A stretch of 64,000 nt of DNA from Actinomycetospora corticicola (GCF_013409505.1 NZ_JACCBN010000001.1:496001-560000); one strand, 5' to 3'. Positions 35,844 through 44,843 are shown, counted from the stretch's first letter. Notes: generated by a model not told the origin, from the sequence alone. Translations and numbers: made by a program.

Positions 35844-36310
35844 CGGACGCGGGCGGGGGCCGGGGCCGGGGCGTCGTCCTCCTCGTCCGGGAGGTGCAGG
35901 TCGACGACGTCCACGTTGACCTCGGTGACCTCGAGGCCGGTCATCTGCTCGACCGCGCCGATGACGTTGCGGCGGATGGCGCGCGACAGCTCGGCGATCG
36001 CCACGCCGTACTCGACGACGATCGTGAGGTCGACGGCGGCCTGACGCTCGCCCACCTCGACCGACACCCCCTGCGACGCGGAGGAGCGGCTGCCCGGGAT
36101 GCGCTCGGTGATGGCGCCGAAGGCGCGCGCGGCCGTACCGCCGAACCCGTACACGCCGTTCACCTCGCGGGCGGCCAGGCCGGCGACCTTCGCGACGACA
36201 CCGTCGGCGATCGTGGTCTTGCCCTGGGTGCTGGCGAGGGCCGAGCCGGCGGCGGGGGAGACGGGGCTCGGCGTCGTGGCCTTCGGGGCGGTGGGAGTCG
36301 GGGTGCTCAT
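35840..36310 (-). CDS. Asp23/Gls24 family envelope-stress protein
   Basis: 156 aa from ATG 36310. Low-complexity Pro/Ala N-terminus, then the Asp23 core: GKTTIADGVVAKVAGLAAREVNGVYGFG, VDLTIVVEYGVAIAELSRAIRRNVIGAVEQMTGLEVTEVNVDVVDLHL. Asp23 proteins form membrane-proximal rafts and rise in envelope or alkaline stress. First gene of a pair. Confidence 0.9.
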   Translation of the reverse strand: MSTPTPTAPKATTPSPVSPAAGSALASTQGKTTIADGVVAKVAGLAAREVNGVYGFGGTAARAFGAITERIPGSRSSASQGVSVEVGERQAAVDLTIVVEYGVAIAELSRAIRRNVIGAVEQMTGLEVTEVNVDVVDLHLPDEEDDAPAPAPARVR

Positions 36311-36482
36311 GGGTGAACCTCCTGATCGTGTCCGCGCCCCGCCCGGTGGGGCGGGGCGCTCCGTCGAACTCGTCCGTAGGACACGATCCGATCGCGGATC
36401 CTCACGGCCCGATCCGGTGGCACCGGTCACAGCTCCCGACGACGGGTCGGACGACGGGCCGGCGGGGGTCCCGGCGGCGGGC
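36311..36482. other. Intergenic stretch between Asp23 and TetR operons
   Basis: No reading frame supported. It holds one copy of the over-represented 14-mer (36434-36447, minus strand) and the short stem GGATC/GATCC-rich segment CGATCCGATCGCGGATCCTC near 36386. Confidence 0.4.
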
Positions 36483-37118
36483 TCAGCGGGGGTCGAGGAG
36501 GCGGACGGCGAGGCGCTGCAATCGGGCGACCGTGAGCTCGCGGTCGGTGTCCGGCGCCGCGAGGTGGCTCAGGGCCGCGCGGACGAGGACGTCGGCCGCG
36601 TCGTCGAGCAACGGGCGCGGCAGGCGGGGGAGATGACCCCGCAACCACGTCGCGAGCAGGAGCCGCGCCCGGGCGATGATCGCGCTGCTGCCGGTGGTGA
36701 GCTGCGGGAGCAGGCTCAGGTCGTCGTGTGCCGCGGTCAGCACCGTCTCGATCAGCGGGTGGTTCTCCCGGGCGGCCATCGTCGTGCGCAGGGCGGCCGT
36801 GAGGCCCGCGCGCCAGTCCGGCGCGTCGATCAGCGCCTGCCCGACCTCGGCGATCACCCGGTCGGACTCGTGCGCCACGAGGGCGTCCGCGACGGCCTCC
36901 TTGTCGCCGAACTCGCGGTGGATCGCCGACCGGGACACCCCGGAGCGGCGGGCGAGGTCGCTCATGCGGACCTGGCCCCAGCCCTGCTCGGAGGCGGCGG
37001 CCGACGCGGTCTCGAGCACCCGCTCGCGCAGGGTCTCGCGGAACTCCTCCCGCAGCCCGCGCGGGGCCGGGTGCCCCCGGAGCGGGGCGGGGGCGGGACG
37101 TGTGGCGGGGCGGGTCAC
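36483..37118 (-). CDS. TetR-family transcriptional regulator
   Basis: 211 aa from GTG 37118. N-terminal HTH: VLETASAAASEQGWGQVRMSDLARRSGVSRSAIHREFGDKEAVADALVAHESDRV; the C-terminal part is a helical ligand-binding domain with LTAAHDDLSLLPQLTTGS. It starts inside the stop of a Cys-rich 67-aa gene (GTGA overlap), so the two are co-expressed. Target unknown. Confidence 0.88.
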   Translation of the reverse strand: MTRPATRPAPAPLRGHPAPRGLREEFRETLRERVLETASAAASEQGWGQVRMSDLARRSGVSRSAIHREFGDKEAVADALVAHESDRVIAEVGQALIDAPDWRAGLTAALRTTMAARENHPLIETVLTAAHDDLSLLPQLTTGSSAIIARARLLLATWLRGHLPRLPRPLLDDAADVLVRAALSHLAAPDTDRELTVARLQRLAVRLLDPR

Positions 37119-37318
37119 GGGGCGCTCACCCGGCCCTCGTGCTGCGCGCCGTGCAGCGGGCACAGCGGGTTGACGAAGCTCTGCCCCGCCGGGTCGTTCA
37201 GCAGGAAGGAGCACTGGCAGCCCTGTTCGAGGGCCTCCGCACTGCCCGGTGCGGACGGTGCGGTGGTGGATGGTGCGGTGGATGCGGTCGGTGTCGTTCC
37301 TGGGGCCGGATCGGTCAT
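37115..37318 (-). CDS. 67-aa Cys/His small protein coupled to TetR
   Basis: Starts ATG at 37318 after a GAGG-like site; Thr/Pro/Ala-rich first half, then QGCQCSFLLNDPAGQSFVNPLCPLHGAQHEG with CxC...CxxH, a likely small metal (zinc) site. It precedes and overlaps the TetR gene by 4 bp. No family recognised. Confidence 0.6.
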   Translation of the reverse strand: MTDPAPGTTPTASTAPSTTAPSAPGSAEALEQGCQCSFLLNDPAGQSFVNPLCPLHGAQHEGRVSAP

Positions 37319-37435
37319 CACGGGCCTCCCGTCGGGGTCGACGTCGGGCAAGGGCACTCGGGGACTATCGACCGCGGCGTCCCGGGCGTTACCCCGGCGT
37401 GACAAAGAGGTGCGGACCACAGGAGTTCCTGCTGG

Positions 37436-37774
37436 TCAGGAGCCTCGGGCGGATCTCGTCGGATCCACGTCGGAGCCCGGGTGCGCGCTGCCCTCGGTCA
37501 CGCTCGCCTCGGTGGCGGCGCGGCGGACGTGGGCGTCGAGCGGGGAGCGGGCCCGCAGGACGGAGTCGGTGAGGCTGCCGACGCGGTCCTGCACGTGCAC
37601 GTTGAGCGCCTCGTAGATCTCGGGCCGCCCGCAGACCGCGAGCATCTCGATGACCCGTCGGCGGGCGTCCTCGTCCAGCTCGTCGCCCTCGCGCAGGGCC
37701 TCGGCGGCGCGGCGGGTGCGTTCGGCCTGCCGGGCGAGGGCGGCGCGGAGGCGGGGGTTCGGCGTGCGGGCCAC
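37436..37774 (-). CDS. 112-aa helical hypothetical protein
   Basis: Basic, all-alpha sequence: LRAALARQAERTRRAAEALREGDELDEDARRRVIEMLAVCG, RPEIYEALNVHVQDRVGSLTDSVLRA. GTG at 37774 is the likely start. Lies 27 bp after the GntR gene in the same direction, so probably co-transcribed with it. Confidence 0.5.
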   Translation of the reverse strand: MARTPNPRLRAALARQAERTRRAAEALREGDELDEDARRRVIEMLAVCGRPEIYEALNVHVQDRVGSLTDSVLRARSPLDAHVRRAATEASVTEGSAHPGSDVDPTRSARGS

Positions 37775-37801
37775 CGGACCAGGTTCGCACACCAGTTCGA
37801 A

Positions 37802-38494
37802 TCAGTGCATCCCGAGCAGGTTGGTGCGGACGTCGACGAGGTGGGCCCGCATGTGGTCGCGCGCGCCGTCGGCGTCGCGCTCGGCGAGGGCGTCGACGAT
37901 CTCGCCGTGGGTGCACTCGTACCCGCGGCGCCGCTCGGGGGTGGCGGAGCGGCGCTTGAGGCTGCCCCACACCGGCAGGTCGCGCGCGGCGTTCATGGTG
38001 TCGAAGAGCCGCAGGAGTAGGCCGTTGTGCGCGGCGGTCGCGATCGCGCGGTGCAGGGCGGAGTCCCAGGCCTCGAACTCCTCGTAGGTGGTCGTCGCGT
38101 TCCCGCGCGCCAGGCAGTGCCGGACGTGCTCGAGGTCCGACGGGGTGGCGTGCCGCGCCGCGAGCGCCGCGATCTCGGGCTCGAGCACGAGGCGGGTCGC
38201 CATGATCTCGGCCGGGCTGGTCTGCAGCGTGCCGCGGGCGGGCACGGGCAGGTCCGGGCCGCCCTCGAGCTCGGCGAGGAAGGTGCCGCGGCCGACGTGG
38301 CGGGTGATCCGGCCCTCGCGTTCGAGCTCGGCGAGCGCGGAGCGCACCGCGGTGCGCGAGACCTGCAGCGTGTCGCAGAGCGCCCGCTCGGTCGGGATCT
38401 TGGCGCCGGTCCCGAGGGTGCCGGCCGCGACGGCGTCGTCGAGCAGGGACCGCAGACGGGCCGCGACGGGGCCGCCGGTCGGTGGTGCGGACAT
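37802..38494 (-). CDS. GntR-family (FadR/FCD subgroup) transcriptional regulator
   Basis: 230 aa from ATG 38494. Winged helix: LLDDAVAAGTLGTGAKIPTERALCDTLQVSRTAVRSALAELEREGRITRHVGRGTFLAE; C-terminal FCD domain with metal-ligand-type residues (LEPEIAALAARHATPSDLEHVRH, DSALHRAIATAAHN, THGEIVDALAERDADGARDHMRAHL). It diverges from the catabolic operon starting at 38655 and very likely controls it, being released by a carboxylate-type inducer. Confidence 0.9.
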   Translation of the reverse strand: MSAPPTGGPVAARLRSLLDDAVAAGTLGTGAKIPTERALCDTLQVSRTAVRSALAELEREGRITRHVGRGTFLAELEGGPDLPVPARGTLQTSPAEIMATRLVLEPEIAALAARHATPSDLEHVRHCLARGNATTTYEEFEAWDSALHRAIATAAHNGLLLRLFDTMNAARDLPVWGSLKRRSATPERRRGYECTHGEIVDALAERDADGARDHMRAHLVDVRTNLLGMH

Positions 38495-38507
38495 CGTGGG
38501 CTCCTCC

Positions 38508-38634
38508 CGGGGTCGACCAATATTAGACCAATGCCGAGGGTGTGAGTGTCTTGGCAGGCCTGTCGGCGGGTCGTAACGTCTCTCCCACCGCGGCGATGCG
38601 GCACCGATCGACCATATTGGTACTGATTGGTCGC
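38508..38634. promoter_or_regulatory. Two GntR-type operator clusters in the divergent promoter
   Basis: At 38514-38533 the + strand reads GACCAATATTAGACCAAT, and at 38609-38629 GACCATATTGGTACTGATTGG(TC). Both are built from repeated ATTGGTC/GACCAAT elements, one near each gene start, as expected for autoregulation plus control of the operon. Confidence 0.65.
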
Positions 38635-38654
38635 CACCGTGCGAGCGAGGGAGA

Positions 38655-39533
38655 GTGGTCGTGAAGCTGGTGACGTACACCGACGGCGGGCACGAGGCCG
38701 TCGGCCTGGTCGAGGCCGACGGGACGACGGTGCTCGACCTCGGGCCCGTCGTCGGGAACCGGACCCTGGTCGAGGTCGTCGAGGACTGGGCGGCGCTGGC
38801 GCCCGCGATCGCGGCGGCCGCGGACCTGCGCCGCGTCGAGGGGCCCCGCCTGCTCGCGCCGTTCCCGCGACCGCGCCGCGACCTGTTCGCGGTGGGGAAG
38901 AACTACCGGGAGCACGTGGCCGAGTTCGGGCGGTCCGGCTACGACACCCCGCAGCGCTCCGAGGACCTGCCGGAGAAGCCGATCGTCTTCTCGAAGGCGA
39001 CCACGGCCGTCACCGGTCCCCACGACGACGTCGAGGCCCACCCCGGCATCACGAGCGAGCTGGACTACGAGTCCGAGCTCGCCGTCATCATCGGGCGCGG
39101 CGGGCGCGGCATCTCCCGCGAGCAGGCGCTCGAGCACGTGTGGGGCTACACGATCGTCAACGACGTCACGGCCCGGGACGTGCAGCGCGACCACAAGCAG
39201 TGGCTGCTCGGCAAGTCGCTGGACACCCACGCCCCGATGGGGCCGTGGGCTGTGTCGGCCGACGAGGTCGGCGACGTCACGGCGCTCGTCGTCTCCTCGA
39301 CGGTCAACGGGGAGCCGCGGCAGAAGGCGCCCGTGGCCGACCTGATCTTCGACGTCCCGGAGCTGATCCGGGTCATCTCCGCGGGGATCACCCTGCTGCC
39401 GGGGGACGTCATCGCCACCGGCACCCCGGCCGGCGTCGGGATCGGCTTCGACCCGCCGCGCTTCCTCGTGCCCAGCGACGTCGTCGAGTGCGCGATCACC
39501 GGTCTCGGCTCGCTCCGCAACACCATCCGCTGA
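38655..39533 (+). CDS. Fumarylacetoacetate hydrolase family enzyme
   Basis: 292 aa from GTG 38655; a GTG at 38661 is equally possible. FAH features: LFAVGKNYREHVAEFG, PIVFSKATTAVTGP, the metal-binding ELDYESELAVIIG (Glu-x-Glu plus Asp), GYTIVNDVTARDVQ, KSLDTHAPMGPW, LLPGDVIATGTPAGVG. Members hydrolyse C-C bonds or decarboxylate/isomerise ring-cleavage products of aromatic degradation. First gene of an operon with two more hydrolases. Confidence 0.92.
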   Translation: MVVKLVTYTDGGHEAVGLVEADGTTVLDLGPVVGNRTLVEVVEDWAALAPAIAAAADLRRVEGPRLLAPFPRPRRDLFAVGKNYREHVAEFGRSGYDTPQRSEDLPEKPIVFSKATTAVTGPHDDVEAHPGITSELDYESELAVIIGRGGRGISREQALEHVWGYTIVNDVTARDVQRDHKQWLLGKSLDTHAPMGPWAVSADEVGDVTALVVSSTVNGEPRQKAPVADLIFDVPELIRVISAGITLLPGDVIATGTPAGVGIGFDPPRFLVPSDVVECAITGLGSLRNTIR

Positions 39534-39566
39534 CACCCGGGCAGACGCCCGAAGGAGGACGACCAC

Positions 39567-40331
39567 GTGCAGGTGAACGGCAAGGAACTGGCGGTCGAGA
39601 TCACGGGCGACGGGCCCGTGGTGCTGCTCGTCCACGGGCTCGGCGGGACGTCGAACTTCTACCAGCCGCAGGTGGCCGCCCTCGCCGAGCGGTTCACCGT
39701 CGTCCGACCCGACATGGAGGGCTCCGGACGCTCGCCGGTCGCCGGGACGGTCTCCATCCAGAGCTTCGCCAACGACCTCGCCGACCTGCTCTCCCGGCTC
39801 GACGCGGGGCCCGCCCGCGTCGTCGGCCACTCGATGGCCACCATCACCGTGCGCCTGCTCGCCGCGACCCGGCCCGAGGCGGTGTCCCACCTCGCCCTGC
39901 TCGGCGCCGTGCCCGCGCCGCTGCCGGAGGCCGGGCAGCAGGCACAGCACGACCGGGCCGCGAAGGCCCGGGCCGGCGAGATGCCGGCGATCGCGGACGC
40001 GGTGATGGCGAACGCCACCGCCGAGACCACCCGCCGGGACGCCCCCGCCACCGCCGCCCTCGTCCGGGAGCTCGTCCTGCGCCAGGACCCCGAGGGCTAC
40101 GCCCGCTCATGCGAGGCCCTCGCGGGCGCGCCCGACCCGGGACCGATCGACCCGCAGCTGCCGCTGCTGCTGCTCACCGGCGCCGAGGACGGGGTCGGCA
40201 GGCCCGCGATCAGCGAGGCGCTCGCCGAGGCGCACGGCGCGGCGACGCTCGACGTCCTGCCCGGCTGCGGCCACTGGACCGCCCTCGAGCGGCCGAACGA
40301 CGTGACCGAGCACCTCCTCAAGTTCTTCTGA
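39567..40331 (+). CDS. Alpha/beta hydrolase
   Basis: 254 aa with GAAGGAGG upstream. HGLGGTSNFYQPQ oxyanion loop, DMEGSGRS, nucleophile elbow VVGHSMATITV (Ser kept; final Gly replaced by Ala), acid in LLLTGAEDGVG and His in GCGHWTALERP. Resembles MhpC/3-oxoadipate enol-lactonase-like enzymes in aromatic catabolism. Lies between FAH and amidohydrolase genes. Confidence 0.9.
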   Translation: MQVNGKELAVEITGDGPVVLLVHGLGGTSNFYQPQVAALAERFTVVRPDMEGSGRSPVAGTVSIQSFANDLADLLSRLDAGPARVVGHSMATITVRLLAATRPEAVSHLALLGAVPAPLPEAGQQAQHDRAAKARAGEMPAIADAVMANATAETTRRDAPATAALVRELVLRQDPEGYARSCEALAGAPDPGPIDPQLPLLLLTGAEDGVGRPAISEALAEAHGAATLDVLPGCGHWTALERPNDVTEHLLKFF

Positions 40332-40367
40332 CCCCCACCGCCGTCCCTCGACGCCGAGGAGCCCCTC

Positions 40368-41666
40368 ATGAGCAAGGTCCTGTTCCGCAACGTCTCGATC
40401 CTCGACTCCACCGGGGCCCTGCCCTACCCCGGTGACGTGCTCGTCGAGGACGACCGCATCGCCGCGGTGGGCACCGTCGACGCCACGCGCGCCGACGGCG
40501 CGCAGGTGGTGGAGGGGCGCGGACGCACCCTCATGTCCGGGCTGTGCGACGCCCACACGCACTTCTCGTGGAACAACTCCGCCGACCTCGACGGCCTCGG
40601 CCTGATGCCGGTCGAGGAGCACCTGCTCTTCTCGATGGAGTCGGCGAAGAAGTACATCGACTCCGGCTACACGATGTGCCTGGGCGCCGCCTCGGCCAAG
40701 GAGCGCCTCGACGTCGTCTGCCGCGACGCCATCGCCGCCGGCCGCATCCCCGGCCCGCGCTACCTCGCCAACGGCCCGGAGATCGCCGTGACCGGCGGCG
40801 CGCTCATCAAGTCGATCACGAAGTTCGCGGACGGCCCCGAGGGCATGCGCAAGGCGGTCCGCGAGCTGATCGACCTCGGCGTCGACCAGATCAAGCTGTC
40901 GATGACCGGTGAGGAGATCACCGGCACGCAGCGCGCCGAGGACACCTACTTCTCCGACGAGGAGGTGGCCGCCGCCGTCGCCGAGGCCCACCGCCGCGGC
41001 AAGCGCGTGTGCGCCCACGCCCGCTCCGCGGAGAGCGTGAAGATGTGCCTGCGGAACAAGGTCGACATCATCTACCACGCCTCCTTCACCGACGCCGAGG
41101 GCATGGACATGCTCGAGGCCAACAAGGACTGGGTGTTCGTCGCGCCCGGCATCAACTGGCTCGTCGCGACCCTCTACGAGGCCGAGGCGTTCGGGTTCCC
41201 GCAGGAGGCGGCCGAGGCCGTCGGCTACAAGAAGGAACTCGAGGTGGCCACCGAGGGGCTGCGCGAGATGCACCGGCGCGGCATCAAGCTGCTGCCCGGC
41301 GGCGACTACGGGTTCGCGTGGACCCCGCACGGCACCTACGCCCGCGACCTCGAGCACTTCGTCGAGCGGCTCGGCTTCACGCCGATGGAGGCGATCATCT
41401 CCGCCACCGCGTGGGGCGGCGAGATCATGCTGCAGCCCGACGAGCTCGGGAAGGTCCAGCCCGGCTACCTCGCCGACCTCATCCTCGTCGACGGCGACCC
41501 GCTCGAGGACATCACCGTGCTCCAGGACCACGACCGGCTGCACGCGATCATGAAGGACGGGCGCTTCCACAAGGAGGACGCGCCGCTGGTCACGCACAGC
41601 GGGCTCGACGACCCGGCGGGCCCGGTCAGCCCGGCGACCCGCGAGTACGTCGAGGCCCGGCCCTGA
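40368..41666 (+). CDS. Metal-dependent amidohydrolase
   Basis: 432 aa. TIM-barrel amidohydrolase: LMSGLCDAHTHFSW (HxH), a Lys in VDQIKLSMTGEE, HARSAESVKMCL, IIYHASFTD, LLPGGDYGFAWTPHGT (Asp), and the C-terminal composite GYLADLILVDGDPLEDI. Substrate is probably a cyclic amide, lactone or N-acyl compound. With the FAH and alpha/beta hydrolase it outlines a degradation route for a ring compound; the compound is unknown. Confidence 0.9.
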   Translation: MSKVLFRNVSILDSTGALPYPGDVLVEDDRIAAVGTVDATRADGAQVVEGRGRTLMSGLCDAHTHFSWNNSADLDGLGLMPVEEHLLFSMESAKKYIDSGYTMCLGAASAKERLDVVCRDAIAAGRIPGPRYLANGPEIAVTGGALIKSITKFADGPEGMRKAVRELIDLGVDQIKLSMTGEEITGTQRAEDTYFSDEEVAAAVAEAHRRGKRVCAHARSAESVKMCLRNKVDIIYHASFTDAEGMDMLEANKDWVFVAPGINWLVATLYEAEAFGFPQEAAEAVGYKKELEVATEGLREMHRRGIKLLPGGDYGFAWTPHGTYARDLEHFVERLGFTPMEAIISATAWGGEIMLQPDELGKVQPGYLADLILVDGDPLEDITVLQDHDRLHAIMKDGRFHKEDAPLVTHSGLDDPAGPVSPATREYVEARP

Positions 41667-41667
41667 C

Positions 41668-42009
41668 GTGCCGCTGCTCGTCTGCCGGACCTGTCCACGC
41701 GACCGCACGGACACCGGCTCGTTCGGCGCCGCGCTCGACCCGCTCCTGACGGGGGCGGCCGGGCGCGGCGTCCGCGTGCGGCACGTGCCGTGCCTCGGTG
41801 GTTGCCCGAACGACGGGAACGTGGCCGTCGACGGGCCGGGCAAGCCGCGGGTGCGGTTCTCCCGCATCGCCGCCGAGGACGCCGCCGCGCTCGTCGAGGC
41901 CGCGGTGGCCTTCGACGCCAGCGAGAGCGGTCTTCCCGACGTCGGGTGGGAGGTCCCGGACGCCCTGCGGGGCCGGCTCACCGCCGTCACCCCGAAGCGG
42001 GTCGGGTGA
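41668..42009 (+). CDS. DUF1636 thioredoxin-like 2Fe-2S protein
   Basis: 113 aa, GTG start 1 bp after the amidohydrolase stop. LVCRTCPRD and VPCLGGCPNDGNVAVDGPGKPRVRFSRI match DUF1636, whose Cys (CxxC, CxxxC) can hold a cluster. Often near B12 or metal genes; here in a catabolic operon. Confidence 0.85.
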   Translation: MPLLVCRTCPRDRTDTGSFGAALDPLLTGAAGRGVRVRHVPCLGGCPNDGNVAVDGPGKPRVRFSRIAAEDAAALVEAAVAFDASESGLPDVGWEVPDALRGRLTAVTPKRVG

Positions 42010-42049
42010 CCGGCTGGCCGTCCGCGCCGCGACGGACGATCATGCGCCC

Positions 42050-42811
42050 GTGACCCTCGGCGAGGCGGCGATCATCGCGTTCGCCGGCGTGTGGGCCGGG
42101 ATGATCAACACGATCGTCGGCTCCGGCACGCTCGTGACGTTCCCGGTGCTGCTCGCGCTCGGCTTCCCGCCACTCACGGCCAACGTGTCGAACGGCCTGG
42201 GACTGGTACCCGGGTCGGTCACCGGCGCCATCGGGTACCGCCGGGAGCTGAGAGGACTGACCGGCCGCGTCCTGCGGCTGGCGGTCCCGACCGCCCTCGG
42301 CGGCCTGGCCGGGGCGCTGCTGCTGTTCGCCCTGCCGTCGGGGGTCTTCGACGCCGTCGTCCCGGTGCTGGTGGCGCTGGCCGTCGTGCTCGTGGTGGTC
42401 CAGCCCGCGGTGGCCCGCCGGATCGCCGCCCGCCGACCCTCCGGCGAACCCCGCACGCGCGTCGGCGTCGGGATGCAGGCGTCGGTGTTCGGTACGGGGG
42501 TCTACGGCGGCTACTTCGGCGCGGCGCAGGGCGTGCTGCTGCTCGGGGTGCTGGGCATCGGCATCGACGACGACCTGCAGCGGCACAACGCCGTCAAGAA
42601 CATCCTCGCGTCCGTCGCGAACCTGGTCTCGGGCCTCGTGTTCGCCCTCGTGGCCCCGGTGTCGTGGCCCGTCGTCGGGTTGATCGCGGGCGGGTCGATC
42701 GTCGGCGGCGTCCTCGGGGCGTTGATCGGCCGCCGGCTCCCGCCGATCGTGCTGCGCGGGGTCATCGTGGTGGTCGGCCTCGCGGCGCTGGTGCAGCTCC
42801 TGCTCCGCTGA
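42050..42811 (+). CDS. TauE/SafE-family membrane exporter
   Basis: 253 aa from GTG 42050. Two repeats of the DUF81/TauE pattern with GVWAGMINTIVGSGTLVTFPVLLALGFPPLTANVSNGLGL and VYGGYFGAAQGVLLLGVLGI, NAVKNILASVANL, eight or so helices. Family members move sulfonates, sulfite or organic acids. As last gene of the operon it may export or import the substrate or product. Confidence 0.88.
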   Translation: MTLGEAAIIAFAGVWAGMINTIVGSGTLVTFPVLLALGFPPLTANVSNGLGLVPGSVTGAIGYRRELRGLTGRVLRLAVPTALGGLAGALLLFALPSGVFDAVVPVLVALAVVLVVVQPAVARRIAARRPSGEPRTRVGVGMQASVFGTGVYGGYFGAAQGVLLLGVLGIGIDDDLQRHNAVKNILASVANLVSGLVFALVAPVSWPVVGLIAGGSIVGGVLGALIGRRLPPIVLRGVIVVVGLAALVQLLLR

Positions 42812-42815
42812 CGCC

Positions 42816-42879
42816 GCCGCGAGATTCACGTCAGGCATCCCGGCGGGCCCGGAAACCTGCCTGACGTAGCCCTCGCGGC
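42816..42879. terminator. Intact GCCGCGAG palindromic repeat between convergent genes
   Basis: Arms GCCGCGAGATTCACGTCAGG(CA) and (TG)CCTGACGTAGCCCTCGCGGC, 22 bp each, around a GC-rich loop. It starts 4 bp after the TauE stop and ends 6 bp before the LLM stop, so it probably terminates both transcripts. It is the best copy of the repeat that was hit by IS110. Confidence 0.75.
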
Positions 42880-42885
42880 AGCAGC

Positions 42886-43755
42886 TCAGCCCTTCAGCGG
42901 CGCGATGACCTGCTCGGCGAAGCGCAGGACCGGTTCCGTGGAGCGCGGGTGCCCGAAGTCCATGACGACGTGTCCCACCCCGAGGTCCCGGTGCCCGGCG
43001 AGCTCCTCGACGAGCTTCGCGGAGTCGTCGTCGGTCTCGGGCAGCGCGCGCTCGAGCGTCACCGTCACCTCGATCGCGTCGGGGTCCCGGCCCGCCTGCT
43101 CGGCCGCGTTCCGCACGATGTCCCGACGACGGGTGAAGCCGTCCCCGGCCGGCCCGTTCCACAGGTCGGCGAGCCGCCCGACCATCGGGAGCCCGACCTT
43201 CTCGCCCGCCGCACCGATGCACACGCGCGGCGGCGGGTCGGTCAGCGGGGGAGCGGACGCCTCGGTGATGGTGGTGAACCGGCCCTCGTACGAGGGGTAC
43301 TCCTGCGTCCACATCCGCCGGCAGATCTCGATGGTCTCCTCGAGCTGCGCGAACCGCACCGACGGCTTCGGGAACTCGTAGCCGTACGCCTCGTACTCCT
43401 TCTCCCGCCAGCCGGCGCCGATCCCGAGCACGAACCGCCCGCCGGAGAGGTACTGCAGCGTCGCCGCCATCTTCGCCAGCAGCGGCGGGTGCCGGTAGCC
43501 GACGCCGAGCACGTGGTGGCAGAGCTCCACCGACTCGTGCCGCGCCGCGAGCCACGTCAGCGTCGTCCACGCCTCGAGGAACGGGTCGGTCTTCTCGTCG
43601 AACCCGTAGAAGTGGTCGGCGATCCACAGCGAGTCGAAGTGCGGCAACGCCGTCGGCAGGATCTCCGTGTCCTGGTACGCGGCGATCGGCACCTGGTCCG
43701 ACCACCGGTTGCCGATCACGGGGGACAGCCATCCGAACCGCAGACCCTGAGTCAC
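42886..43755 (-). CDS. LLM-class F420-dependent oxidoreductase
   Basis: 289 aa. Luciferase-like TIM barrel: FDSLWIADHFYGF, ELCHHVLGVGYRHPPLLAKMAATLQYLSGGRFVLGIGAGWREKEYEAYGYEFP, VCIGAAGEKVGLPMVGRLADLWN. Actinobacterial members use F420 and oxidise or reduce carbonyl compounds. Second gene after the aldo/keto reductase (13-bp gap). Confidence 0.9.
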   Translation of the reverse strand: MTQGLRFGWLSPVIGNRWSDQVPIAAYQDTEILPTALPHFDSLWIADHFYGFDEKTDPFLEAWTTLTWLAARHESVELCHHVLGVGYRHPPLLAKMAATLQYLSGGRFVLGIGAGWREKEYEAYGYEFPKPSVRFAQLEETIEICRRMWTQEYPSYEGRFTTITEASAPPLTDPPPRVCIGAAGEKVGLPMVGRLADLWNGPAGDGFTRRRDIVRNAAEQAGRDPDAIEVTVTLERALPETDDDSAKLVEELAGHRDLGVGHVVMDFGHPRSTEPVLRFAEQVIAPLKG

Positions 43756-43768
43756 GCGAGTGATCCTC

Positions 43769-44740
43769 TCACCGTTCGCTGTCGAGCTGCGCCATCGCCG
43801 CCGCGGGGTAGCGGTCGCCGGAGACCGATCCGGCCGGGATCAGCTCGTCGACGCGGGCGAGGTCGTCCGCGGTGAGCTCGACGTCGGTCAGCGACGACGT
43901 GACCTGGTCGACCCGCCGCGCCCCGATCACCGGCACGACGTCCCCGCCCTGCGCACTCACCCAGCCGATCGCCAGCTGCGCCACCGTGACGTCCTTCGCC
44001 GCCGCCATCTCGTGCAGCCGGGCGACGAGGGCCTGGTTGTGCTCGCGGTGCTCGCCCTGCCAGCGCGGGGTCATCGCCCGGCCGCCGGTCACGGCCCCGC
44101 TGCCGCCGATCAGCCCGCGCCCCAGCACGCCGTAGGCGGTGATCCCGACGCCGAGCTCCCGGCAGGTCGGCAGGATCTCCGCCTCGATCTCGCGGCTCAG
44201 CACCGAGTACTCGATCTGCAGGTCGCAGATCGGCGTCACCGCGGCGGCCCGCCGGATCGTCGCGGCCGAGACCTCGCTGAGCCCGACGTGCCGCACGTAC
44301 CCCTGCTCGACGAGCTCGGCGATCGCGCCGACGGTGTCCTCGATCGGCACCGCGGGATCGAGCCGCGCCGGACGGTAGACGTCGACGTGGTCGACCCCGA
44401 GCCGCTGCAACGAGTAGGTGAGGAAGTTCTTCACGGCCGCCGGGCGCGCATCGACCCCGACCATCCCGCCGTCGGGAGCCCGCATCGCCCCGAACTTGAC
44501 CGAGAGGACCACGTCCTCGCGGGACCGGTCGGCCAGGGCACGGCGGATGAGCATCTCGTTGTGGCCGGAGCCGTAGAAGTCGCCGGTGTCGAGGAGGGTG
44601 CCGCCGGCGTCGAGGTAGGCGTGGATCACGCGGACCCCCTCGTCCTCGTCGACGGCGCCGTACACGCCGGACAGGCCCATGCACCCGAGGGCGGGGGAGG
44701 TGACGAGGGGACCGGTGGAGCCGAGCTGTCGGTGCTGCAT
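43769..44740 (-). CDS. Aldo/keto reductase
   Basis: 323 aa from ATG 44740. GCMGLSGVYG, GGTLLDTGDFYGSGHNE (Asp and Tyr of the tetrad), VVLSVKFGAM (Lys); the His position in 'DHVDVYRPARLD' is replaced by Arg, as in many yakc/tas-type AKRs with RxD. NADPH site GARRVDQVTSSL. Divergent from the MmyB-type regulator, which likely controls it. Confidence 0.9.
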   Translation of the reverse strand: MQHRQLGSTGPLVTSPALGCMGLSGVYGAVDEDEGVRVIHAYLDAGGTLLDTGDFYGSGHNEMLIRRALADRSREDVVLSVKFGAMRAPDGGMVGVDARPAAVKNFLTYSLQRLGVDHVDVYRPARLDPAVPIEDTVGAIAELVEQGYVRHVGLSEVSAATIRRAAAVTPICDLQIEYSVLSREIEAEILPTCRELGVGITAYGVLGRGLIGGSGAVTGGRAMTPRWQGEHREHNQALVARLHEMAAAKDVTVAQLAIGWVSAQGGDVVPVIGARRVDQVTSSLTDVELTADDLARVDELIPAGSVSGDRYPAAAMAQLDSER

Positions 44741-44843
44741 GGCGTCCACCCTGCGCCCGGCGGCGCGGGCGTGGCAGGCCTGGCCCGACCCAGGGACCGG
44801 CCGACCCTGGCTCACGTTCCCGACGGCGGGTGATGCTGGGTCG

